Part shown: positions 15,602 to 24,121 of the stretch, piece after piece | Position numbering within the stretch: the stretch's first letter is position 1 | Layout of the letters: each line of letters starts with the position of its first letter | NCBI GenBank assembly: GCA_051646055.1 | Contig: JBOFCM010000110.1 | Span: 20,209-84,208, forward strand | Direction: 5' to 3' | DNA from: JAGNZR01 sp051646055 | Lineage (GTDB): Bacteria; Fusobacteriota; Fusobacteriia; Fusobacteriales; Fusobacteriaceae | Length of the DNA: 64,000 bases | Notes under the pieces: model-generated | Databases searched by the model: none | What the model was told of the DNA's origin: nothing | Seen by the model: the letters and a program-made list of their open reading frames with translations, nothing else | Program-made: the position numbers and the translations under genes

Positions 15602-17626
15602 TTAGAAGCTATATTTGAAACCACCTTTGAAACTTCTCTCTGCTGCCGGACTGTAATCTGTCCCTTTAGAGCTGATAGAATCATAATATTTCTCATTGAA
15701 AAGATTATCGATTCCAGCAAAAAGTCTAAGTGATTCTGTTGCTTCATAATTTACTGCGATGTCTGTAACTATGTGACTGTTGAGCTTTCCACCATCATTC
15801 TGATTATTTATATAGATTCCAGAAACATAGCTACTCTCCCAATCAAAAGTCAGCTTAGGTGTAACCTGGTAGTTGAATCCAAGAGAGAATTTATTTTTAG
15901 GAACATTAGCAATATTGTTTCCTTCTATGGATCTATCGCTGTCCTTTAAAATTTTTGTTTTAATAAGCGAGTAACCCTCTTTGAAAGTAAAGTTTCCTAA
16001 ACTCTGCTGAGCATTTAGTTCAAGTCCGTATCTTTCAGTTTTTCCTATATTGTGGTTGATGAAATTCATTCCAGTTAGATTTTCAGTATAGATCTCATCT
16101 TTAGTTTCAGTATAGAATAGAGCTCCATTTACAAAACTTCCAAGAAGATAATCTTTAAATCCTAGCTCGAGAGTTAGATAAGTTTCAGAATCTAAATCGT
16201 TGCTGGTATACTTTCCATCTACTTTGTCTACTAATTGAGAAGGTGTTGGAGATGTGAAACCTTTCTCTCCTTTGATATAAATATTACCACTAGGGGAGTA
16301 AAGATAGTTTCCAACCAGCTCATAGGCCATATTCTCCATGCTTCTCTCTGAAGAAATTTCAGTGGAGGTAATTGAACTAGATCCTATTTTTCTGTAACCT
16401 CTATCGGCTGTAAATTTGGCATGTTCGTATCTGATTCCCTGAGTAAATTCAAACTTTCCTAGGTTGTTTCTGTTTAGCAGGAAAAGACTGTTAGTTACTT
16501 TTGAAAGGTTGTTTTCATACTCCTCTGGAGAGAAAATTTTTGTCTGACTGAATCTGTCCAAATCATTTTTGATATAGTCATAACCTAGAATAAGATCACT
16601 GTTTTCTCCATAAGAGAATTTAAGCTTAGGCTTTATTCCGAATTTTTTATCTGTAAAATCCATATTATTTGTAACGGCCATTCCGTAGTTTTCGTAATTG
16701 TTTATATCCAAGATATCAGTTTCTTGATAAAAACCTAAAATTTCAAGCTTTGTATTTTCTGAGATTTTGTTATCATATTTTAAATTGAATTCATTTTTTG
16801 TTGTTTCATTTTTTAGAAGCTCATCCAGTGGCTTAGTTAATCCATTGCTTGAAGTATTGTCTAGATTATCTTTGCTAAGTGCTCTTGGAGTAGTTCCCTC
16901 TCCCTCATATCTTGAGAATTTTCCTAAAAGGGATTGGTTCTCATCTATTCTGTATCTTAAGCTGGTTTCTAAGAATGTAGAATCCAGTTCATCTCCGTCT
17001 CTGAACCCTTTATAATCATTCCGATTGAAGTTAATATTCATATCCAGCTTATCCACAGTTGTTCCATAAGAAAGATCTATCTTTTTAGAACCGAAGCTAT
17101 CTAGCTGAGTATTTACATACCCCCCCTTGGCAGAGGCACCAGACTTAGTGATGATATTGATTATTCCTCCTCTTGTACCACTTCCGTAGAGAATCGCCCC
17201 TCCTCCTGGAATAACTTCGATTTTTTCGATATTCTCCACAGGAACAGTATTTATAGGGGTATTAGCATGGGATACATCTAGAAGATTAGTAGAAATTCCG
17301 TCTATCAATATCTGTACATTTGAATTGGCTCTATCTCCCTGACCTCTCATATCTATCACCGGATTTTTAGGATTTCCGATGATGTTTACGCTGGGAACAT
17401 CTTTCAGAGCTTCAACTACAGAGTTGTAGTTTTTCTCTTCGATATCTTTAGCTGTGATAACTGTAACTGTATTAGCAAGATTTCTCTGGGCAGTTTCAAA
17501 ACCAGTGGTAGAAACAACGCTCTCTTGAAGTTTAACTCCTGTAGAAGCTTCTTGGTAGAACTCATCTTCATTTGCATATACAGATGATGCTATAACTAAA
17601 CTTAATAACATTAATTTTTTTTTCAT
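15602..17626 (-). CDS. TonB-dependent outer-membrane receptor, probably for heme
   Basis: A 674-residue receptor: signal peptide (MKKKLMLLSLVIASSVYA), a plug domain (about residues 35-155) with VVEALKDVPSVNI and the RGG-type end GSGTRGGIINIITKSG, then a 22-strand type barrel ending in Phe (GGFKYSF). The final segment RLFAGIDNLFNEKYYDS is the standard TonB_dep_Rec C-terminal motif. It sits between hutW and the importer genes, so heme or hemoprotein is the likely ligand; I see no obvious FRAP/NPNL heme motif. Its ribosome-binding site GGGAGAAAA matches the loop of the candidate sRNA at 11.1 kb over 9 bases. Confidence 0.92.
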   Translation of the reverse strand: MKKKLMLLSLVIASSVYANEDEFYQEASTGVKLQESVVSTTGFETAQRNLANTVTVITAKDIEEKNYNSVVEALKDVPSVNIIGNPKNPVIDMRGQGDRANSNVQILIDGISTNLLDVSHANTPINTVPVENIEKIEVIPGGGAILYGSGTRGGIINIITKSGASAKGGYVNTQLDSFGSKKIDLSYGTTVDKLDMNINFNRNDYKGFRDGDELDSTFLETSLRYRIDENQSLLGKFSRYEGEGTTPRALSKDNLDNTSSNGLTKPLDELLKNETTKNEFNLKYDNKISENTKLEILGFYQETDILDINNYENYGMAVTNNMDFTDKKFGIKPKLKFSYGENSDLILGYDYIKNDLDRFSQTKIFSPEEYENNLSKVTNSLFLLNRNNLGKFEFTQGIRYEHAKFTADRGYRKIGSSSITSTEISSERSMENMAYELVGNYLYSPSGNIYIKGEKGFTSPTPSQLVDKVDGKYTSNDLDSETYLTLELGFKDYLLGSFVNGALFYTETKDEIYTENLTGMNFINHNIGKTERYGLELNAQQSLGNFTFKEGYSLIKTKILKDSDRSIEGNNIANVPKNKFSLGFNYQVTPKLTFDWESSYVSGIYINNQNDGGKLNSHIVTDIAVNYEATESLRLFAGIDNLFNEKYYDSISSKGTDYSPAAERSFKGGFKYSF

Positions 17627-17651
17627 AATATTTTTCTCCCTTAAATTTCAA

Positions 17652-18917
17652 TTAATTTTTTTCTTTTCCTAAGGTTTTATCCAATATTTCAGTCACTACC
17701 TCTCTGGCAATATTATTTCCCCAGAAAATTCCCTCTTCTGTGAGATTGTAGTTATTTTCATCTTCAGAAAGAAGCTTTCTCTCTTTTAACTCCTGGACTT
17801 TATCCATGAAAATAGTTCTTTCTTCTACAGTAAGAAAATTCTCTGCAGTTTTTTTAGGAATTTGTGGGAACTGGAAAGCTCCTCCGATTCTGTCGATTCT
17901 CATTTGAGGAGGAGATTTTTCCATATATCCGCTCATCTCTTTATTCATTCTGAAAAGAGTTATATTATCTACACTTCCTCCTGCTCCTACACCGATAGGG
18001 AAAGTATCTCCACCCTGATTACGGGTTTTGATATACTGGTAGTTATCTCTTCCTTTTTTAGCTATTTTAGTCAGCTCTAGAAGGTAATAGTCTCCATCTT
18101 TAGTAAGTTCATGAACAAAGGCATCATGGAGTTCTCTGTCCCATGCTGTTTCATCTTTCAGCTGAACTTTATTTTCTTTTATATCCTGAGATAGAGCAGA
18201 ACCGTCATGAACCATAAGTGAATAGAAACTAGAACTTCCAAGGTCTAATTCCTTAACTGTTCTGGCATCCTCTCTCACGTCTTCCAAAGTCTGACCTGGA
18301 TAGTTATATATAATGTCTACGCAGACCTCGCCTTTAAAGTTGTTTTTTATCCACTGTATTCTTCTGATAACCTCATCTCTGTCATAAGTTCTGTTATAGA
18401 ATTTTCTTCCTTCGTTGTTGAAACTCTGAATTCCTATTGAAAATCTGTTAACTCCATATTTCTCCATGATTTCCAATTTTTCAGGAGTAAGGTTATGAAG
18501 AGTAGTTTCAAAGGTAAATTCATAGTCAGAAGATAAAATTATATTTTCTCTGATGGATTTTAGAATCAATTCCAACTGATGAGGCTTATAAACTGAGGGT
18601 GTTCCTCCACCAAAATAGATTACATCTACAGCTTTATCTTTAAAGTATCTATATTTTCCATATTTTTCAAATTCCTGAGCTATATACTCTGCATAGGAAT
18701 CCAGACTTCCATTCAGCTGTTCTCTGTTCATATTGCAAAAAGAACAGATTTTATCACAGTAAGGAGTATGAACATAGATTGCCCTAGGAACATCTTTAGG
18801 CTTTTCATCCAGTTTTTTTAGAAAATCCTCTTCGCTGATTCTTTTAGGTGGTATATATTTTCCTATCATAGCTGTTGAGTTATGATGACTCTTAAATCTT
18901 TTAATCTCTTTTTCCAT
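17652..18917 (-). CDS. hutW: Anaerobic heme degradation radical SAM methyltransferase (ChuW/HutW/HmuW family)
   Basis: A HemN-like radical SAM enzyme of 421 residues. The cluster motif is CxxxCxxC at Cys54, Cys58 and Cys61 within YVHTPYCDKICSFCNMN, followed by YFGGGTPS. Members of this family in E. coli O157:H7 (ChuW) and F. nucleatum (HmuW) open the heme ring without oxygen, releasing iron and a linear tetrapyrrole. I start it at the ATG at 18917, 8 bases after AAGGAAG; the exbD stop lies inside that spacing. Its place among TonB, heme transport and HutX genes distinguishes it from HemN, the coproporphyrinogen oxidase. Confidence 0.9.
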   Translation of the reverse strand: MEKEIKRFKSHHNSTAMIGKYIPPKRISEEDFLKKLDEKPKDVPRAIYVHTPYCDKICSFCNMNREQLNGSLDSYAEYIAQEFEKYGKYRYFKDKAVDVIYFGGGTPSVYKPHQLELILKSIRENIILSSDYEFTFETTLHNLTPEKLEIMEKYGVNRFSIGIQSFNNEGRKFYNRTYDRDEVIRRIQWIKNNFKGEVCVDIIYNYPGQTLEDVREDARTVKELDLGSSSFYSLMVHDGSALSQDIKENKVQLKDETAWDRELHDAFVHELTKDGDYYLLELTKIAKKGRDNYQYIKTRNQGGDTFPIGVGAGGSVDNITLFRMNKEMSGYMEKSPPQMRIDRIGGAFQFPQIPKKTAENFLTVEERTIFMDKVQELKERKLLSEDENNYNLTEEGIFWGNNIAREVVTEILDKTLGKEKN

Positions 18918-18922
18918 AACAA

Positions 18923-19357
18923 TCACTTCCTTTTCATTTCTATATCTATTGAATTAGCCCCTGAATCTTTTATAGCTGTCATTACATCAACTATATCTCC
19001 GTGGCTTACGTCTCTATCAGCAATAATGCCTACCCTTTTATCTGAGAGGTGACCTATTTTTCCCTCTAGATCTGAAGATAATTTTTCCATTGTAGTCTCT
19101 AAAAGATCAACTGTACCATTTTTTTCAATTTTTAATTTCATCTGATTATTTTTATCTATTACTACTGAAACTGTTTCTGAAAGAGCCTCTGTAAGTGCAG
19201 ATTCAGAATGTGGAAGGTCAATCTTCATTCCACCCAGTTTGTCAAAATTGGTAGCTACCATAAAAAATATAAGGAGAAGAAAAACCACATCAATAAGAGG
19301 AGTAAGATCAGGAGACAGTTCTTTTCTTCTATAACTCATAAAACTTTTACTCATCAT
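18923..19357 (-). CDS. exbD: ExbD biopolymer transport protein
   Basis: Inner-membrane partner of ExbB that uses proton motive force to drive TonB. It has 144 residues: a short cytoplasmic N-terminus, one transmembrane helix LTPLIDVVFLLLIFFMV carrying the essential Asp, and a periplasmic domain. The ATG at 19357 has AGGTG six bases upstream and follows the exbB stop closely. It feeds the TonB receptor three genes away in the same operon. Confidence 0.92.
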   Translation of the reverse strand: MMSKSFMSYRRKELSPDLTPLIDVVFLLLIFFMVATNFDKLGGMKIDLPHSESALTEALSETVSVVIDKNNQMKLKIEKNGTVDLLETTMEKLSSDLEGKIGHLSDKRVGIIADRDVSHGDIVDVMTAIKDSGANSIDIEMKRK

Positions 19358-19366
19358 AAAATTCAC

Positions 19367-19990
19367 CTACATCTTTCTTAAAATATTAATAAATTCAACT
19401 ACGTTTTTTTCCATATCCATCATAGCTTTCTCAATTTTTTTTTGGTAAAAATTGTAAAAAATAAGAGATGGGATGGCTACCGCTAGACCTGAAGCTGTAG
19501 TAATAAGTGCTTGAGATATTCCGGCTGCTAGAAGAGTAGGATCTCCTGCTCCATGTTTTGCCATGGAATTAAAGGCTCCTATCATACCAGTTACGGTTCC
19601 TAAAAGTCCGGCAAGAGGAGTAACATTTGCAGCTATAGCAAGGAGCCACATATTTTTTTCTAGTTTTGGTAGCTCTCTAAGAGCACATTCTCTAGCTTTT
19701 TCTTCTAAATAATCAAATTTACAGCAGTTCATCTCTCCTCTGTTATATTCTGAAAGTATAGTTTTCATAACTTTAGATGAGGTGTTTTTAAAGTAATCAC
19801 AGGCTTTAATAGCTCTTTCCTGCTCGCCTTTTTTTATAAATTTTTCCAAATGACTGATGAGAAGTTCTCCGTTATGTTTCTCATTTTTATAGAAATAATA
19901 GCCTCTTTCAAGAATAACACTTAAACCAGCTATAGATAGTAAAATTATAATCACCATGAGTGGTCCGCCAGAAATAATAATATCTCTCAT
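19367..19990 (-). CDS. exbB: ExbB/MotA/TolQ proton channel family protein
   Basis: First gene of the minus-strand heme operon. The protein has 207 residues with three transmembrane helices; the conserved segments NVTPLAGLLGTVTGMIGAF and LITTASGLAVAIPSLIFYN are the ExbB/TolQ signature. AGGAGG lies 6 bases before the ATG. A consensus promoter and candidate operator sites lie directly upstream. Coupling to exbD, tonB and a TonB receptor makes ExbB more likely than TolQ. Confidence 0.92.
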   Translation of the reverse strand: MRDIIISGGPLMVIIILLSIAGLSVILERGYYFYKNEKHNGELLISHLEKFIKKGEQERAIKACDYFKNTSSKVMKTILSEYNRGEMNCCKFDYLEEKARECALRELPKLEKNMWLLAIAANVTPLAGLLGTVTGMIGAFNSMAKHGAGDPTLLAAGISQALITTASGLAVAIPSLIFYNFYQKKIEKAMMDMEKNVVEFINILRKM

Positions 19991-20016
19991 AAAATCCTCC
20001 TAAAGTTTAAAACTAA

Positions 20017-20130
20017 TATTTTGATAAACAAAATTTATAACAAGGGTGATTATATATTATTTTGTTAACACTGTCAATAAAATTGTTGGTCTAAACAAAA
20101 TAAAAATAAATTGTTTGATAAACCAAATAA
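20017..20130. promoter_or_regulatory. Four copies of a candidate operator between the divergent heme operons
   Basis: The element TAAACAAAAT occurs at 20025-20034 and 20092-20101 exactly, at 20119-20128 as TAAACCAAAT, and on the minus strand at 20059-20068 as TTAACAAAAT. Copies 1 and 4 extend to a shared TTTGATAAACNAAA. Copy 2 lies in the spacer of the exbB promoter, copy 4 overlaps the -35 of the tonB promoter, and copy 1 is just downstream of the exbB -10. That placement fits a repressor. It does not look like the classic Fur box; the regulator is not identified. Confidence 0.6.
20049..20077 (-). promoter_or_regulatory. Consensus sigma-70 promoter for the exbB heme operon
   Basis: On the minus strand a perfect TTGACA (20077-20072) and a perfect TATAAT (20054-20049) are separated by 17 bases. 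A candidate operator copy lies within the spacer. So perfect a promoter implies tight repression under some condition. Confidence 0.85.
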
Positions 20131-20143
20131 ATTATGATATAAT
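20115..20143 (+). promoter_or_regulatory. Sigma-70 promoter for the tonB operon
   Basis: TTGATA (20115-20120), 17 bases, TATAAT (20138-20143), preceded by TGA as an extended -10. A candidate operator copy overlaps the -35. Confidence 0.8.
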
Positions 20144-20182
20144 CTTTTTTAAAAATCGGCAGGGATATAGAGGGGTGAAATT

Positions 20183-20899
20183 ATGTGGTTTATAATGTCA
20201 GTAATATTGCATGGGATGCTTCTATTGGGAGGTATTTTTCACTGGAAAAATTATGAAGTAACCGCGAAGGAGAGTCCTGTTGCGAAAGTCAATATGAGTT
20301 TTTCTGTAAATAGGGAGTCTAAAAGTCAAAAAATAATAGTTGAAAAAGCAGAAGTGACCCCTGAAAATAAAACTCAAGTTGAAAAAAAAGTCGAAAAAAA
20401 ACCTAAAGAAAAGAACCAGAAAAAAATAAAAAAGGTAGAAAAAGCAAAAGAAAAAGCAAAAGAAAAAGTTGAAGAAAAAATTGAAGAAAAAATTGAATCA
20501 GAACAAAATTCTTCAGAAACTCATTCGAAAGCCCAGGAAACACCGAAAGTTGAAGATTTTTCAATGGAGGGAGTGATGGAGATCAGCGAGGGAGTATATG
20601 CTGCAAAAAATCAGGGAATAGAGGGTCTGAGATATGAAATTCTTTTCCAGCAGGATCCAGAATATCCTGAGATAGGAAAGAAACTGGGATACAGAAAAAC
20701 AGTGGAGATAAAAGTCAGATTTTTAGTGGGATATGATGGAAAGATAGAAGAGATAAAATATTATGGAGAGGATTTGGGAATGGGATTCAGAGGGGAGGTA
20801 GAAAAAGCCTTAAAAAAATGGAAGTTTTCTCCGGTTACTTTGAAGGAAAAAAAGATAAAGATGTATTTCTATAAAGCATTTGTTTTTAATCAGATTTAA
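20183..20899 (+). CDS. tonB: TonB family protein
   Basis: Energy-transducing protein of 238 residues that links ExbBD to the outer-membrane receptor. It has an N-terminal transmembrane anchor (FIMSVILHGMLLLGGIF), a long Lys/Glu-rich periplasmic linker (about residues 45-125, with repeats such as EKAKEK and EEKIEEK), and a C-terminal TonB domain starting at QDPEYPEIGKKLGYRKTVEIKVRFLVGYDGKI. The linker is Lys/Glu-rich rather than Pro-rich. It heads the plus-strand arm of the heme locus, divergent from exbB. Confidence 0.9.
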   Translation: MWFIMSVILHGMLLLGGIFHWKNYEVTAKESPVAKVNMSFSVNRESKSQKIIVEKAEVTPENKTQVEKKVEKKPKEKNQKKIKKVEKAKEKAKEKVEEKIEEKIESEQNSSETHSKAQETPKVEDFSMEGVMEISEGVYAAKNQGIEGLRYEILFQQDPEYPEIGKKLGYRKTVEIKVRFLVGYDGKIEEIKYYGEDLGMGFRGEVEKALKKWKFSPVTLKEKKIKMYFYKAFVFNQI

Positions 20900-20914
20900 C
20901 ATGGGAGGGATATT

Positions 20915-21433
20915 GTGAAAACAGTTATAGTTTATTCTAGTAAAACAGGAAATACCAGAAAGGTAGCAGATGCTATCCATGAGGTGGTGGAAGGAAGTGA
21001 AATAAAATGCTGTAAGGAAAATTTAGAAAAAGAATATGATCTGTATATATTAGGCGGGTGGATAGATAGAGCCACATTTGATAGCGGAATGCTGAAATTT
21101 GTAGAAAATATAAAAGACAAAAAGGTAGCTTATTTCTTTACACTTGGGGCTGAACCAGATTCTAAACATGCTCAGGATTGCAGAGATAATATAGAAAAAC
21201 TTCTTTTGGAGAACGGAAATGAAATTTTGGGAAATTTCTGCTGTCAAGGTGCTATAGACCCAAAACTTATAGACTGGATGCTGAAGCTTCCTTCGGATCA
21301 CCATATGGCACCTAATGAAGCAAGAAAAAACCGTTGGAAAGTGGCAGCTTCCCATCCTGATCAGGAAGATTTAGAGAGGGCTAAAGAAGTCTTTGAAAAT
21401 ATTGTAAAAAAAATAGGAGGAGAGATATGTTAA
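20915..21433 (+). CDS. Flavodoxin family protein of the heme locus (HmuF/BilS-like)
   Basis: A 172-residue flavodoxin fold protein with the phosphate loop SSKTGNTRKV at the N-terminus and YILGGWID in the middle. It starts with GTG at 20915, 12 bases after the start of GGGAGGG, and overlaps hutX by 7 bases. In F. nucleatum a flavodoxin-superfamily protein encoded beside HmuW takes part in heme trafficking and in reduction of anaerobilin. The position between tonB and hutX supports the same role here as electron donor or carrier for HutW. I have not separated it by motif from the related BilS subgroup. Confidence 0.85.
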   Translation: MKTVIVYSSKTGNTRKVADAIHEVVEGSEIKCCKENLEKEYDLYILGGWIDRATFDSGMLKFVENIKDKKVAYFFTLGAEPDSKHAQDCRDNIEKLLLENGNEILGNFCCQGAIDPKLIDWMLKLPSDHHMAPNEARKNRWKVAASHPDQEDLERAKEVFENIVKKIGGEIC

Positions 21434-21909
21434 GAGAAAAAATAGAGGAACTTATGAAAGAGAATGAAAGAATATCACTTTCAACCTTAGCTACAAAGTT
21501 AGAGGTAGGATATACAGAGATTTTAAGAAATTCTCCAACAGTAAAGACATACCCTGTAGAAAAAATAGATGATCTATTTCAGACTTTAAGAGGTTGGGAA
21601 AAAGTTTTCCTTCTAGTAATGACACCGGGATTTGTGTTAGAGATAAAAGACAAATTTCCTAAAGGGTTCTATGCTCATGGTTTTCTTAATTTTCATGATA
21701 TAGATTCATCAATTGGGGGACATCTCTCAGTAGGGAAAATAAAGGAGATATTCCTGGCTAAAGATGTTATGTTTGGAAGAGATAGTTACTCTATAAAATT
21801 CTATGGAGAGGATGAAAAGGAGATTTTCGCTATCTATGTTCCAAGAAATGAGAAGAAAGAGCTTATTCAGAAATGTTTAGAGAGTTTCAATAGCCTTATG
21901 GCAATATAA
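21427..21909 (+). CDS. hutX: Heme utilization cytosolic carrier protein HutX/ChuX family
   Basis: A 160-residue cytosolic heme-binding protein. The N-terminal helical part (LSTLATKLEVGYTEILRN) and the split-barrel core (RGWEKVFLLVMTPGFVLEIKDKFPKGFYAHGFLNFHD) match the HutX/ChuX/HuvX family. These proteins bind heme and deliver it to, or collect product from, the HutW-type enzyme. The ATG has GGAGGAG upstream inside the flavodoxin gene. It is the last gene of the tonB operon before a terminator. Confidence 0.88.
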   Translation: MLREKIEELMKENERISLSTLATKLEVGYTEILRNSPTVKTYPVEKIDDLFQTLRGWEKVFLLVMTPGFVLEIKDKFPKGFYAHGFLNFHDIDSSIGGHLSVGKIKEIFLAKDVMFGRDSYSIKFYGEDEKEIFAIYVPRNEKKELIQKCLESFNSLMAI

Positions 21910-21913
21910 ACAG

Positions 21914-21935
21914 AGAGCAGTGATTCCACTGCTCT
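21914..21935. terminator. Terminator between hutX and truA
   Basis: A 9-bp perfect stem AGAGCAGTG/CACTGCTCT with loop ATTC, followed by TTTCTC. It sits between convergent genes. The T-tract is modest. Confidence 0.75.
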
Positions 21936-21945
21936 TTCTCATAGA

Positions 21946-22680
21946 TTAATATTTTACACTGTGGAGAAACAATCCCTGGGGAGGAACTACAAACCGATGT
22001 TTTGTACGGGTTTCTTCTTTTAGAAGCTCCTGGATATCCTCGAGAGATATCTGATGAAGCCCCACAGAAACAAGGGCACCAGTTATCATCCGAACCATGT
22101 TATAGAGAAAGCCGTCAGAGGTGAAGAAAATTTCAAGAATATCTCCCTTTTCAACTATCTCAATTCCTTCAATAGTCCTTACGCAAGATTTTTTCTTACT
22201 ATTTTTGGAAAAAGAGGTAAAATCGTGCTCACCTATGAAAATTTCTGCAGCTTTTTTCATACTATCCAGATCCAGTTTTTTGTCTATATGGTAGGCAAAT
22301 TTTCTCAGAAAAGGATCTCCGAAAGGTGAGTTATCTATCCGGTACATATAGGTTTTGAGTTTGGCATTGTATCTGGAATGAAACCTTTCATCTACCTCTT
22401 GAAAAGATGTGATTCGGATATCTTCGGGAAGATATCTGTTGAACTGTCCGATAAAATCTTTTTCCAGTTTTTTTGGAGTTTTAAAATTGGCTACCTGCAT
22501 AAGAGCATGGACTCCGGCATCGGTTCTTCCACTACCGATAATTTCGATTTTCTCATCTAAAAGCTTAGAGAGAAGAATTTCGATTTTTCCCTGGATAGTT
22601 TTCTCTAAGAGTTCAGGGAGTCTCTGCCAGCCATTGTATTTAGTGCCGTCATATTGGATGGTGAACATATAATTTTTCAT
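21946..22680 (-). CDS. truA: tRNA pseudouridine synthase A
   Basis: Makes pseudouridine at positions 38-40 of the tRNA anticodon arm. The 244-residue length is typical. The catalytic Asp lies in GSGRTDAGVHALMQ; YDGTKYNGWQR near the start and FLYNMVRMITGALVSVG near the end are family hallmarks. It is a single gene, convergent with hutX and divergent from the efflux operon. Confidence 0.96.
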   Translation of the reverse strand: MKNYMFTIQYDGTKYNGWQRLPELLEKTIQGKIEILLSKLLDEKIEIIGSGRTDAGVHALMQVANFKTPKKLEKDFIGQFNRYLPEDIRITSFQEVDERFHSRYNAKLKTYMYRIDNSPFGDPFLRKFAYHIDKKLDLDSMKKAAEIFIGEHDFTSFSKNSKKKSCVRTIEGIEIVEKGDILEIFFTSDGFLYNMVRMITGALVSVGLHQISLEDIQELLKEETRTKHRFVVPPQGLFLHSVKY

Positions 22681-22812
22681 AACTTACCTGCCTTGTATTC
22701 TGCATTTGACATATTTCTGACACATTGATATGGTACTTATAAATGTGCTATCTTTAAATTATAAAATTTAAATGAAGAAAAGTCAAATTATGATTAAAAG
22801 TGATGGCTGTTA

Positions 22813-22821
22813 TGATATAAT
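22813..22821 (+). promoter_or_regulatory. Extended -10 promoter of the RND efflux operon
   Basis: TGATATAAT is a consensus extended -10, 30 bases before the TolC-like start codon, with no clear -35. A second possible promoter, TTGACA at 22706-22711 with TGATATGGT 15 bases downstream, lies further up. No repressor gene is adjacent. Confidence 0.5.
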
Positions 22822-22850
22822 GACTTTAAGAATTTTAGGGGGAGGAAATC

Positions 22851-24113
22851 ATGAAAAAACTATTAATAACCCTATTTTTAGCGGGGTTGACAATTACTCT
22901 CTATGCTCAGGGATTGGAACTCAATCTTTCAGAAGCCATAGAAAAAGCTTATCAGCACGATTATACACTTAAAAATTCTGAGTTGGATCTAAAAAACTCG
23001 AAAATTAAAGTGAAGGAAGCATATAAAAACTTTCTTCCTACTGTGGATTACACGGGGAAGTATACCAGTTATGATGAGGAGAAAACTGTAAATTCACAAA
23101 AGGTTCAAGATTACTATGATAATTCAGTAGCTGCTACTCAGCCTATTTTTCAGGGAGGGAGTCTGATGGCACAGCTGAGCAGTGCTCAAAGTGATAGAGA
23201 TAAAAAAAATTATCAGTATGAAGATACCCGGATAAATACGATGTTGGGTACTATAAATAAGTATACATCTGTCTTACTTAAAGAAAAAGAGGTGGAGGTA
23301 TATGGGGTAGCTCTTAAAAATATGGAAAGCCAGTATTCTAAAGCAAATCGAAAATATGAACTGGATATGATAGCCAAATCAGAGGTACTTCCCTTTAACA
23401 CAAGGGTCCTAAACCTTAAAACTAAACTTTTAGAAAGCAAAAACGGGGTAGAAACAGCCAAAGCTGATTTGAAAAACTATATAGGAATAGGAAGTTCTAA
23501 AGATATATTACTAAAAGGAATAGAGGAAAAAGACTATGATTTGAACAGTATAGATTTAGAAAAAGATATAGAAAATGCACGTGAAAATAACAGAAATATC
23601 AAAATATCCACTCTTGATACTCTGATAAAAGAAAATGAGAAAGTAATAGCTAGATCCGAATTTTTACCTAAAATTTCAGCGGGGATAACTTACCGTTCAG
23701 GAGATGAAAGAATCAAAAATTCCACAGATGATATCTCTTGGGAAGCTGGTGTAAATGTGAAGATGAACATTTTTCAATTCGGTCAGTCTATAGACAGATA
23801 CGAGAGGAGCAAAAATGAGGAGCTTAAAGCTAAAAACTTGGAAGAGAAAGCTAAAGACAGCGTAGAGCTCAATCTAAGAACCAGCTATCTCAATCTTCTA
23901 AAATACAGAGGTATAGTTGAGGAGCAGAGATCAGCTGTAGAATCAGCAAGGGAGAACTTTAATTTAGAGAGCAGACGTTATGAGATGGATCTCAGCGATG
24001 CAGTGACTCTGGTAGAGATTGAAAAAAATCTTGTGGAATCAGAACTGGCTTTGATAGGAGCCCAGTTCAACTATTATTTGGCATATGAGCAGTATAAATC
24101 TTTACTTAAATAG
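22851..24113 (+). CDS. TolC family outer-membrane efflux protein
   Basis: Outer-membrane channel of a tripartite efflux pump, 420 residues with a signal peptide (MKKLLITLFLAGLTITLYAQG). Two internal OEP repeats are recognisable: LNLSEAIEKAYQHDYTLKNSELDLKNSKIKVKEAYKNFLP and the second at about residues 245-400 with long helices. The ribosome-binding site is GGGGGAGG. It leads a three-gene operon with adaptor and permease, spaced by 8 and 10 bases. Confidence 0.92.
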   Translation: MKKLLITLFLAGLTITLYAQGLELNLSEAIEKAYQHDYTLKNSELDLKNSKIKVKEAYKNFLPTVDYTGKYTSYDEEKTVNSQKVQDYYDNSVAATQPIFQGGSLMAQLSSAQSDRDKKNYQYEDTRINTMLGTINKYTSVLLKEKEVEVYGVALKNMESQYSKANRKYELDMIAKSEVLPFNTRVLNLKTKLLESKNGVETAKADLKNYIGIGSSKDILLKGIEEKDYDLNSIDLEKDIENARENNRNIKISTLDTLIKENEKVIARSEFLPKISAGITYRSGDERIKNSTDDISWEAGVNVKMNIFQFGQSIDRYERSKNEELKAKNLEEKAKDSVELNLRTSYLNLLKYRGIVEEQRSAVESARENFNLESRRYEMDLSDAVTLVEIEKNLVESELALIGAQFNYYLAYEQYKSLLK

Positions 24114-24121
24114 GGGGAGAC

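Noticed and set aside
20360..20520. Repetitive A-rich stretch looking like a tandem repeat
   Set aside because: It is the Lys/Glu linker of TonB; the repetition follows from codon choice for EK-type repeats.
22706..22734. TTGACA with TATGGT upstream of the efflux operon as the main promoter
   Set aside because: The -10 is poor, and a consensus extended -10 lies closer to the gene; it may be a second weak promoter.
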